From positions 1-41,307 of the forward strand of contig JBDTAC010000054.1 in the NCBI GenBank assembly GCA_039924845.1: 41,307 bases of DNA. The letters run 5' to 3'. A model generated the notes under the pieces. That model worked only from the letters and a program-made list of their open reading frames with translations. It searched no databases and was not told where the DNA came from. Made by a program: the position numbers and the translations under genes. Source of the stretch: Bacteroidia bacterium (lineage in GTDB: Bacteria > Bacteroidota > Bacteroidia > DATLTG01). Positions 8,703-15,424 of the stretch are shown piece after piece; position 1 is the stretch's first letter, and each line of letters begins with the position of its first letter.

Positions 8703-10022
8703 TTGAAACTGTATTCAAAATTCGCCTTATTCAATGCTGCTTCCAAAGTATTAATTATTGCCGCCTTTATTTTATTTGTACCCACACTTATCCACGAGGC
8801 AACATTAATTCATACTGATTATAGACTGAAAAACATGAAGGATCAGGTGTTGAAAATTATTCACAAAGTTGGCTTGAAACATTTTATTGAGGAAGAACCT
8901 GACAGTAGTTTTGCCAGTTATAATATTTTGAAAGAAGAATACATTTCCATTGTTCCGACCACTAAATTTTTACCGAATATTAAAATTGAAAATTCGCTGC
9001 GAAGCATTGACAATGAAGTAGTGGATTACCGCGTGCTGGATTATACGTTTGCAGATAATAATCAAGTCTTTTTGTTAGAAATTGGTCGTAGTTTATCTAC
9101 CGTGGAAGATTTTGAATCGACCTTGAAAAAAATTGCATTTTATGTTCTTATTTTGGTATTGTCCGTTACCATTGTTGTGGACATCGGATTTAGTAAATAT
9201 TTACTTCGTCCTTTTAATCGAATTATTCAAGATAAATTAATTACAGCCAAACATCCGGATACATTCAATTATGCATCTATTCCTACAAGTACAACTGATT
9301 TCAGGTATTTGGATGATACCATTACGAATATGATGAAAAAAATAAACGATGCCTTTTTAATTGAAAAAGAATTTATCGCGAATGTTTCTCATGAATTATT
9401 AACGCCTATTTCCATTTTGCAAAGTCGGCTCGAAAATATGTTGGCAGATCATGAATTATCTGAAGAAAGTGCTTTGAAGATTATTGAATCGCAAAAAACA
9501 TTGAATCGTTTAAATAAAATAATAAAAACACTTTTATTGATTTCAAAAATTGAAAATGATCAATATTTAAAAAATCATACTGTAACTGTAAAATCATTGG
9601 TGGCAGATGTTATAATGGAAATTGAAGAACGTCTTACTGAAAAAAAGATTGAGCTAAGCGTTGCCATCGAAAATGACTTTACAATTGAGAATTGCAATAA
9701 GCCCTTACTTTTTATTTTATTGTTTAATATTATCAACAATGCGATCAAATACAATAAAAAGAGGGGATGGATAAAAATTTCGGAAAAAGAAAACAATGAA
9801 TTTTACACGATTGAAGTGCAAGACAATGGCGTTGGAATAGAACCTGAAAATATTCCATTTATTTTCGATCGGTTTAAAAAATTCAATAAAACAGAAACCG
9901 AAAGTTATGGATTAGGACTTCCGATTGTAAAAACGATTGCAAATTTTCATACTATTGCAGTGGAAGTTTCATCTAAAATAGGCGAAGGAAGTATTTTTAA
10001 GATTGTTTTCAAGAAAAAATAA
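8703..10022 (+). CDS. Membrane sensor histidine kinase (HisKA/HATPase_c)
   Basis: A 439-residue two-span sensor kinase. Spans lie at about 13-33 and 144-163 around a sensor region of about 110 residues. The H-box is FIANVSHELLTPISIL with the phosphoacceptor His at 230. The N-box is NIINNAIKYNKK, followed by DNGVGIEPENIPFIFDRF and YGLGLPIVK (G-boxes), so the ATP-binding fold looks complete. The chosen start is TTG at 8703, because it gives an N-terminus directly before the first span; the first ATG is about 45 codons later and would remove that span. No response regulator gene is adjacent, so this is an orphan kinase here. It diverges from the YfiR-SpoIIE operon. Confidence 0.87.
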   Translation: MKLYSKFALFNAASKVLIIAAFILFVPTLIHEATLIHTDYRLKNMKDQVLKIIHKVGLKHFIEEEPDSSFASYNILKEEYISIVPTTKFLPNIKIENSLRSIDNEVVDYRVLDYTFADNNQVFLLEIGRSLSTVEDFESTLKKIAFYVLILVLSVTIVVDIGFSKYLLRPFNRIIQDKLITAKHPDTFNYASIPTSTTDFRYLDDTITNMMKKINDAFLIEKEFIANVSHELLTPISILQSRLENMLADHELSEESALKIIESQKTLNRLNKIIKTLLLISKIENDQYLKNHTVTVKSLVADVIMEIEERLTEKKIELSVAIENDFTIENCNKPLLFILLFNIINNAIKYNKKRGWIKISEKENNEFYTIEVQDNGVGIEPENIPFIFDRFKKFNKTETESYGLGLPIVKTIANFHTIAVEVSSKIGEGSIFKIVFKKK

Positions 10023-10053
10023 CTTCTTCATCAAATCTTCATTTTTCTTTTTA

Positions 10054-10061
10054 TACATTTG
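10054..10061 (+). promoter_or_regulatory. -7 box for the lysine-rich exported protein
   Basis: TACATTTG fits TAnnTTTG, 47 bases before the ATG at 10109. Confidence 0.6.
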
Positions 10062-10108
10062 CACCCGAAATTAATTTATTAATCACAAACCAAAAAACAA
10101 AAAACAAC

Positions 10109-10312
10109 ATGAAAAAAGTAAGTTTATTATTCGCATCATTAATGTTAGTATCTGCAGTAACTTTCGCTCAAGAAGCTAAAACTGAGAAAAAAGCTGATAA
10201 AAAAGCTAAAACTGAGAAAACAACTGAGAAAAAAGCTGATAAAAAAGCTAAAACTGAGAAAAAAGCTAAAACTGAGAAAAAAGCAGCAGCAAAAACAGCT
10301 GACAAAAAATAA
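10109..10312 (+). CDS. Small exported lysine/alanine-rich repeat protein
   Basis: A 67-residue protein. Residues 1-20 are a clear signal peptide (KKVSLLFASLMLVSAVTFAQ). The mature part is almost only Lys, Ala, Glu and Thr, in repeats of KAKTEKK and KADKK, so it should be very basic and probably disordered. It has its own -7 box and a strong terminator, so it is a real transcription unit. Similar low-complexity exported proteins occur in Bacteroidota, but I know no function. The next gene is similar in build but not in repeat sequence. Confidence 0.75.
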   Translation: MKKVSLLFASLMLVSAVTFAQEAKTEKKADKKAKTEKTTEKKADKKAKTEKKAKTEKKAAAKTADKK

Positions 10313-10330
10313 TTCAGTTTTTTTAGATAT

Positions 10331-10360
10331 AAAAAAGCCGCTCATTGGGCGGCTTTTTTA
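10331..10360 (+). terminator. Rho-independent terminator
   Basis: Stem GCCGC / GCGGC with a 7-base loop (TCATTGG), extended by A-run/T-run pairing and ending in seven T. It lies 18 bases past the stop of the lysine-rich gene. Confidence 0.85.
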
Positions 10361-10437
10361 TTGGCTAACCTTCATGTTTTCTTCATTTACTACCATTACT
10401 TTCGCTTTGATTATATTTAATTACACGTAGAATTACT

Positions 10438-10647
10438 ATGAAAAAAATAATTTTCGGAACCTGTTTTTTACTCTCCGTATTCTTCCTTAGTGCAAAAACA
10501 TTACAGACCAATGCAACTAAAACGCCTGTAAAAGCAGCGGTTACTCCTTCTACTAAAAAAGCACCTGCGAAAAAATCAACACAAAAAATAAAGAAAGTTC
10601 CTTCTAATAAGCACAACAAACGTAAAAAGATCCCTAAAAAAGTGTAG
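10438..10647 (+). CDS. Small exported lysine-rich protein
   Basis: A 69-residue protein with a signal peptide (about 1-19, IIFGTCFLLSVFFLSAKT). The mature part is rich in Lys, Thr, Ala and Pro, with KKAPAKKSTQKIKKVP and a very basic end (NKRKKIPKKV). It resembles histone H1-like low-complexity tails but should be exported. It has its own terminator. It shares architecture with the gene at 10109, though not its repeat units. No function is recognised. Confidence 0.65.
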   Translation: MKKIIFGTCFLLSVFFLSAKTLQTNATKTPVKAAVTPSTKKAPAKKSTQKIKKVPSNKHNKRKKIPKKV

Positions 10648-10665
10648 AAAAATATTTTTTCGAAA
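10646..10665. repeat. Dispersed AT palindrome copy at a convergent gene end
   Basis: AGAAAAATATTTTTTCGAAA region, an ATA-centred copy directly after the stop of the lysine-rich gene and before its terminator. Confidence 0.6.
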
Positions 10666-10676
10666 TCTTATTCTAA

Positions 10677-10704
10677 GAACCGCATTTATTGCGGTTTTTT
10701 TATG
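10677..10704 (+). terminator. Rho-independent terminator
   Basis: AACCGCA / TGCGGTT stem (7 bp) with a TTTAT loop, followed by a T-run. It ends the 10438 transcript just before the convergent MFS gene. Confidence 0.85.
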
Positions 10705-10713
10705 CAGAAAAAT

Positions 10714-11949
10714 TTATTCCTCGAGGTAATCCAAATCTTTGTGATAAGTTTCTTTCATGTTTCGGAGCGCAATAAATGCAATTGTAAAAACAATTACGCC
10801 AATAATAATGGAAGATTTAACGGCGCCTTGATCTGAAAAAAAGGTTTTGAAATAACGAAAACCCATTGTCATTGGAACCACTGCACCACGCACAAAATTA
10901 GGAGATGTTGTAGTTACCGTAGCTCTGATATTTGTCCCAAATTGTTCGGCGGCAGATGTAATAAAAGTTGTCCAATAACCCGTAGCAACGCCCAAACCAA
11001 CCGCAACGGTGTAAAAAGCGAACAATGATGTTTTTGCCCAAACGTAATATAAAATCACAAAAAGCAACGTCAAAATCATAAAAAGAGTAATTGCTTTAAT
11101 GCGGCTTTTCCAATACTGACTGATCAATCCGCAGAATGTTCCACCAAAAACAATTCCTGCATAACAATATAAAATTCCTTTTCCGGGATCTGGAATTTGA
11201 GACATATTTAATTCTTTCCCGATTTCGGAACAAAACGTAATTAAAATTCCCACGACGTACCAAACCGGAACTGCCACCAACACAACACTTAAATACTTTA
11301 TCATTTTTTTTCGAGAAGAAAACAAATCGAAAAAATTTCCTTTCGTGATGTGTTTTTCCTTCATGTTTGAAAATAATCCTGATTCATACGCACCAACACG
11401 TAAAATCAACAACAGAAAACCCATTCCGCCTCCTACGAAATAAGAAATATGCCAATTATTAAAATAATTTGCGATAAAATATCCGGCAATAGCACCCATA
11501 ATTCCTACCGAAGAAACAATGGTTGTGCCGTATCCGCGATTTTCTTTCGTCATTGTTTCCGTAACCAATGTAATTCCCGCGCCTAATTCTCCCGCAAGTC
11601 CAAGCCCAGCCAGAAAACGCATTGCTGCATACATCGGAATTGTTGTAACAAAACCATTCGCAATATTGGCAAATGAATACAATATAATGGAACCAAAAAG
11701 TACTGAAAGCCGTCCTTTTTTATCTCCCAAAATTCCCCAAAGAATGCCACCAATAAGCATTCCGCCCATTTGCCAACTAATCAAACTCGCGCCCACATTT
11801 AATAAATCAGCATTCGAAACACCTAAAGCTTTTAAACTCGGAATGCGAATAATACTGAACAACAACAAATCGTAGATATCCACGAAATAGCCCAATGCAG
11901 CCACAATCACAATTAAATTGAATGGATTTTTAAGCGATTTTTCAGTCAT
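10714..11949 (-). CDS. MFS transporter, MHS/sugar-porter-like
   Basis: A 411-residue, 12-span permease of the major facilitator superfamily. Span 1 carries GYFVDIYDLLLF with acidic residues. The loop between spans 2 and 3 holds the family motif A (GILGDKKGRLSVL), and RFLAGLGLAGELGAG with a following Glu fits the sugar-porter/MHS branch, which also carries aromatic acids. The protein spans the inner membrane. It starts 36 bases after the fumarylacetoacetase stop on the same strand, so the two are probably co-transcribed. Uptake of an aromatic acid or related carboxylate for tyrosine breakdown is a reasonable inference, but the substrate cannot be read from the sequence. Confidence 0.85.
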   Translation of the reverse strand: MTEKSLKNPFNLIVIVAALGYFVDIYDLLLFSIIRIPSLKALGVSNADLLNVGASLISWQMGGMLIGGILWGILGDKKGRLSVLFGSIILYSFANIANGFVTTIPMYAAMRFLAGLGLAGELGAGITLVTETMTKENRGYGTTIVSSVGIMGAIAGYFIANYFNNWHISYFVGGGMGFLLLILRVGAYESGLFSNMKEKHITKGNFFDLFSSRKKMIKYLSVVLVAVPVWYVVGILITFCSEIGKELNMSQIPDPGKGILYCYAGIVFGGTFCGLISQYWKSRIKAITLFMILTLLFVILYYVWAKTSLFAFYTVAVGLGVATGYWTTFITSAAEQFGTNIRATVTTTSPNFVRGAVVPMTMGFRYFKTFFSDQGAVKSSIIIGVIVFTIAFIALRNMKETYHKDLDYLEE

Positions 11950-11970
11950 TAAAAAAATATTTTTTCGAAC
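11949..11970. repeat. Dispersed AT palindrome copy between the transporter and fumarylacetoacetase genes
   Basis: TTAAAAAAATATTTTTTCGA plus AC, an ATA-centred copy directly upstream of the transporter start codon. Confidence 0.6.
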
Positions 11971-11985
11971 GAGTATTTTAAGTCC

Positions 11986-13254
11986 TTATAAAGTAGGTAA
12001 CACTTTTGCTTTCACTTCGCCAAAACCAATTCGCACATTTTCTTTTTCGGCAAAACCTCGCATAATAACGGAATCTCCATCATTTATAAATTTACGTTCC
12101 GATCCATCAATCATTTTAATCGGCTTTGTTCCGCGCCAAGTGAGTTCGAGCATGGAGCCGTACGAACTTGGAATGGGTCCGCTGATAGTTCCTGAAGCCA
12201 TCATATCACCCACATTTACATTGCAACCATTTACTGTGTGATGCGCCAATTGTTGCTCCATATTCCAATACATATATTTAAAATTAGAATGCGAAATACT
12301 CGTCGGCTCTTGATTTTCAGGCTGAATCAATACTTCTAATTGAATGTCGATATTTTTATTTCCTTTAAATTGAAGATATGGCAATACTTCCGGATCTTGC
12401 GAAGGACAAGCAACTCGGAAAGGTTCGAGCGCATCTAACGTTACTATCCAAGGCGAAATAGTGGACGCAAAATTTTTCGCTAAAAAGGGCCCGAGCGGAA
12501 CATATTCCCACGTTTGCATATCGCGCGCCGACCAATCATTAAACAAAACCATTCCGAAAATAAAATCGTCTGCATTTTCGGTAGAAATGGATTCACCCAT
12601 TTTTGTATTTTTCCCAATAATAAAAGCCATTTCGAGCTCAAAATCTAATAATTTAGTCGCACCGAAAACAGGGTTTTCTGCATCTGCTGGTTTTGTTTGT
12701 CCTTTCGGACGATGAAAATTTGTTCCCGAAACCGTGATGGAAGAGGCTCTTCCGTGATACGCCACCGGCAAATGTTTCCAATTCGGAAGCAAGGCATTTT
12801 TTGGATCACGAAACATCGAGCCCACATTGGTAGCGTGTTCTATACTCGAATAAAAATCAGTATAATCGCCTATTTTTACAGGCATTAAAAGCTGTACGTT
12901 TTTTTGCTCGTGAAAATTTTTTTTTCGAGCTTCTGGATTATCACGTAATTCAGCGTTTTCCAACGTAAGCAATTCAGAAATGCGATTACGTAATTCGCGT
13001 GTTTTTTGTTTGCCAAGTGCGATAAAATCATTCAAAAAATCAGTTTCAAAAACAGTGTTTGAAAAATTATTTTTCAAGAAGCCCATTTGCTGAAGCATTG
13101 CAATGTCCATCACAAAATTTCCAATGGCAACGCCAACTCTTGGCGAAAGTGATGCTGTTTTAAAAATACCAAATGGTAAATTTTGTATCGGAAAATCGCT
13201 GTTTTTTTTAACTTCTATCCACGATTTTAATAGTGGATTATTTGCTTTTATCAT
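11986..13254 (-). CDS. fahA: Fumarylacetoacetase
   Basis: A 422-residue enzyme that splits fumarylacetoacetate into fumarate and acetoacetate (EC 3.7.1.2), the last step of tyrosine/homogentisate breakdown in the cytoplasm. Key residues known for the mouse enzyme (Asp126, His133, Glu199, Glu201, Asp233) all occur here with a constant shift of +7: Asp133 and His140 in DFYSSIEHATNVG, Glu206 and Glu208 in LDFELEMAF, and Asp240 in NDWSARDMQTWEY. The length is normal for the family. The -7 box TATTTTTG lies 16 bases upstream. A dispersed palindrome sits inside the gene and reads K-N-N-F-S at residues 61-65. Confidence 0.96.
   Translation of the reverse strand: MIKANNPLLKSWIEVKKNSDFPIQNLPFGIFKTASLSPRVGVAIGNFVMDIAMLQQMGFLKNNFSNTVFETDFLNDFIALGKQKTRELRNRISELLTLENAELRDNPEARKKNFHEQKNVQLLMPVKIGDYTDFYSSIEHATNVGSMFRDPKNALLPNWKHLPVAYHGRASSITVSGTNFHRPKGQTKPADAENPVFGATKLLDFELEMAFIIGKNTKMGESISTENADDFIFGMVLFNDWSARDMQTWEYVPLGPFLAKNFASTISPWIVTLDALEPFRVACPSQDPEVLPYLQFKGNKNIDIQLEVLIQPENQEPTSISHSNFKYMYWNMEQQLAHHTVNGCNVNVGDMMASGTISGPIPSSYGSMLELTWRGTKPIKMIDGSERKFINDGDSVIMRGFAEKENVRIGFGEVKAKVLPTL
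13058..13080. repeat. Dispersed AT palindrome copy inside fumarylacetoacetase
   Basis: TTTGAAAAATTATTTTTCAA followed by GAA, read on the coding strand as L-K-N-N-F-S-N in the variable N-terminal domain. Confidence 0.65.
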
Positions 13255-13270
13255 GGTCGTTTCTTTTTCG

Positions 13271-13278
13271 CAAAAATA
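13271..13278 (-). promoter_or_regulatory. -7 box for fumarylacetoacetase
   Basis: TATTTTTG on the minus strand fits TAnnTTTG, 16 bases before the ATG at 13254. Confidence 0.5.
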
Positions 13279-13321
13279 CGATTTGAAATGGATTGCAAAA
13301 GGTTGTTCGGAATTTTATTTT

Positions 13322-13329
13322 TACTTTTG
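13322..13329 (+). promoter_or_regulatory. -7 box for the polysaccharide operon
   Basis: TACTTTTG with a TTG at 13303-13305 upstream. It lies 33 bases before the ATG at 13363, which supports that start over the earlier in-frame ATG at 13288. Confidence 0.55.
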
Positions 13330-13343
13330 TTTTCATTTTTCTT

Positions 13344-13365
13344 TTCAAAAAAATATTTTTTCATG
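13344..13365. repeat. Dispersed AT palindrome copy overlapping the glycosyltransferase start
   Basis: TTCAAAAAAATATTTTTTCA ends in the ATG start codon (13363-13365), so the motif forms the ribosome-binding region of the first operon gene. Confidence 0.65.
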
Positions 13366-14574
13366 CCTCGAGTTTTAAGGATTATCAACCGTTTCAATTT
13401 GGGTGGCCCCACCTACAACGTTGCCTATCTGAGTAAATATTTAGCGCCCGAATTTGAAACCTTATTAGTAGGTGGAGAAAAAGACGAAACCGAAGACAGC
13501 TCCGAATTTATTTTGGATCAATTGGGTTTAAAACCCATTATTATTCCAGAAATGAAACGCGAAATCAACTGGAAAAACGATCGAGCAGCCTATCAAAAAA
13601 TAAAAAAAATAATTGAAGAATTTAAACCAGATATCGTACACACACATGCGTCAAAAGCTGGCGCTTTGGGCAGATTAGCTGCATACAATTGTAATGTTCC
13701 TGTAATTGTACATACTTTTCACGGACATGTTTTTCATTCGTATTTCGGTAAATTGAAAACTTTTTTTTACAAAAGTGTGGAACGATATCTCGCAAAAAAA
13801 AGCACGTGTATCATCGCGATTAGCGAAAAACAACAATACGAATTGGCGACTATTCATAAAATCTGCGAAGTAAACAAAATAAAAATTATTCCGCTGGGAT
13901 TTGATTTGCAACGATTTCAGGAGAATAAAGAAAAAAAACGAGTTGAATTCCGATCGAAATACAATATTGATGAAGATGAAATTGTGATTTCCATTGTGGG
14001 ACGTTTGGTTCCGATTAAAAATCATCGTTTATTTTTAGATGCTTTGAAAATAGTTTCTGAAAAAACAGAAAAAAAAATTCGAGCATTTATTATTGGTGAT
14101 GGTGAAGAGCACGCGAATATTGAGGCGTATGCACGACTTCAAAAAATTAATTTTTCGGACGCTACAAAATCAACTGAAAAAAAGTTGCTCACGTTCACTT
14201 CCTGGATAAAAAATATTGATGTTGCGATGGCAGGCAGCGATATTATTGCGCTTACGTCCTTTAACGAAGGCACTCCCGTAAGTTTAATTGAAGCACAAGC
14301 TGCAGGAAAACCAATAGTTTCCTGTAAAGTAGGCGGGATTGAAAATATTGTGATGGAGCAAAAAACAGCTTTGTTATCCGAAAACAATAATGTAGTTGAA
14401 TTAGTTAAAAACATGCTTATTTTAATTGAAAATGAAGCGCTTCGGAAAAAATTTTCGGAGGAAGGATGGAATTTTGTTAACCAGAAATTTAGCTATCAGC
14501 GCTTAGCCAATGATACTAAATTAGTATACGAAAATTTGCTACAATCGCAAAAACAAGCGAAAAGAGCCATTTGA
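13363..14574 (+). CDS. GT4-family glycosyltransferase
   Basis: A 403-residue glycosyltransferase of the GT-B fold, probably adding a sugar during surface polysaccharide assembly at the inner face of the membrane. The N-terminal lobe starts VLRIINRFNLGGPTYNVAYL with a Gly-rich acceptor loop, followed by HTHASKAGALGRLAA and HTFHGHVFHSYF. The C-terminal lobe shows VGRLVPIKNHRLFLDAL and the E-x7-E nucleotide-sugar motif (FNEGTPVSLIEAQAAGKP). I place the start at 13363: an ATG at 13288 adds a hydrophobic stretch that no family member needs and lies upstream of the -7 box. It opens a run of seven closely spaced genes. Donor and acceptor are unknown. Confidence 0.88.
   Translation: MPRVLRIINRFNLGGPTYNVAYLSKYLAPEFETLLVGGEKDETEDSSEFILDQLGLKPIIIPEMKREINWKNDRAAYQKIKKIIEEFKPDIVHTHASKAGALGRLAAYNCNVPVIVHTFHGHVFHSYFGKLKTFFYKSVERYLAKKSTCIIAISEKQQYELATIHKICEVNKIKIIPLGFDLQRFQENKEKKRVEFRSKYNIDEDEIVISIVGRLVPIKNHRLFLDALKIVSEKTEKKIRAFIIGDGEEHANIEAYARLQKINFSDATKSTEKKLLTFTSWIKNIDVAMAGSDIIALTSFNEGTPVSLIEAQAAGKPIVSCKVGGIENIVMEQKTALLSENNNVVELVKNMLILIENEALRKKFSEEGWNFVNQKFSYQRLANDTKLVYENLLQSQKQAKRAI
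14137..14160. repeat. Dispersed AT palindrome copy inside the glycosyltransferase
   Basis: CTTCAAAAAATTAATTTTTC followed by GGAC, a TTAA-centred copy read in frame as L-Q-K-I-N-F-S-D, between the two conserved C-lobe motifs. Confidence 0.6.
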
Positions 14575-14641
14575 AACTGCTTGTCATCCCGATATATTTT
14601 ATAATTTTGTTTTTTTATAGATAAATATACATTTAAGCCTT

Positions 14642-15406
14642 ATGCGTAAAATTTTATTCTACTTATTTGTAGTGATTTCCATGACGGGATGTTCTATGCT
14701 AAATCCGAGTATCATGTTGAAGACACCAAAGGATTATCAATATGCCAAGTTAACAGATTCTTTGAGTCCGAAGGAATACAAAATTTCTCCCAATGACATT
14801 GTTGATTTCAGAATGTACACCAACGACGGTTTTAAACTCGTTGATTTAGCATCACTAAATACCACGGGAACTTCTGCTACTGCTTATCAAGCAACAACAA
14901 ATTATATAGTGGAATACGATGGATTCGTGAAATTGCCGATTATAGGTCGTGTAAAAATATCAGGACTCACCATAAGAGAAGCGGAATTAATGTTAGAACA
15001 AAAATACACTCCTTTTTATGTCAAACCATTTGTATTGGTAAAAGTAACAAACGAGCGTGTTATTGTTTTTCCAGGAGATCCGGGATTGGCAAAAGTAATT
15101 CCGCTAGAAAACAGTAATACAACACTTTTGGAAGCACTTGCGCTTGCTGGTGGAATTTCTGAAAACGGCAAAGCTTGGAAAGTAAAATTGATTCGCGGAA
15201 ATGCCGATGACTATAAAGTATATTTAATTGACTTGTCTAAAATTGATGGATTAAAGCAAGGAGAAATGATATTACAAGCCAATGATTTAATTTATGTGGA
15301 ACCAAGACGTAACACAACATTGAAATTACTGACTGAACTCACACCTTACTTGACTTTGATATCAACACTGTTTGTTACCTACGCTCTAATAAAGAGCCTT
15401 AAGTAA
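14642..15406 (+). CDS. Polysaccharide export lipoprotein, Wza-like (SLBB)
   Basis: A 254-residue outer-membrane export protein. A lipobox (SMTGC, Cys 17) ends the signal peptide. The polysaccharide-export domain follows (YKISPNDIVDFRMYT, then EYDGFVKLPIIGRVKISGLT, then EAELMLEQKY), then an SLBB-like stretch (VFPGDPG, TTLLEALALAGGI, LQANDLIYVEP). A hydrophobic C-terminal helix (about 228-248) may span the outer membrane, as in Wza. It lies 18 bases before the Wzc-like gene, the usual partner: together they form the export channel from the inner to the outer membrane. The nearby TACATTTA upstream is only an approximate promoter match. Confidence 0.9.
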   Translation: MRKILFYLFVVISMTGCSMLNPSIMLKTPKDYQYAKLTDSLSPKEYKISPNDIVDFRMYTNDGFKLVDLASLNTTGTSATAYQATTNYIVEYDGFVKLPIIGRVKISGLTIREAELMLEQKYTPFYVKPFVLVKVTNERVIVFPGDPGLAKVIPLENSNTTLLEALALAGGISENGKAWKVKLIRGNADDYKVYLIDLSKIDGLKQGEMILQANDLIYVEPRRNTTLKLLTELTPYLTLISTLFVTYALIKSLK

Positions 15407-15424
15407 TGATTCTATAAAGCCAAA

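Noticed and set aside
13288-13362. Upstream ATG start for the glycosyltransferase at 13288
   Set aside because: It precedes the -7 box and adds an unneeded hydrophobic leader. The family start motif follows the ATG at 13363.
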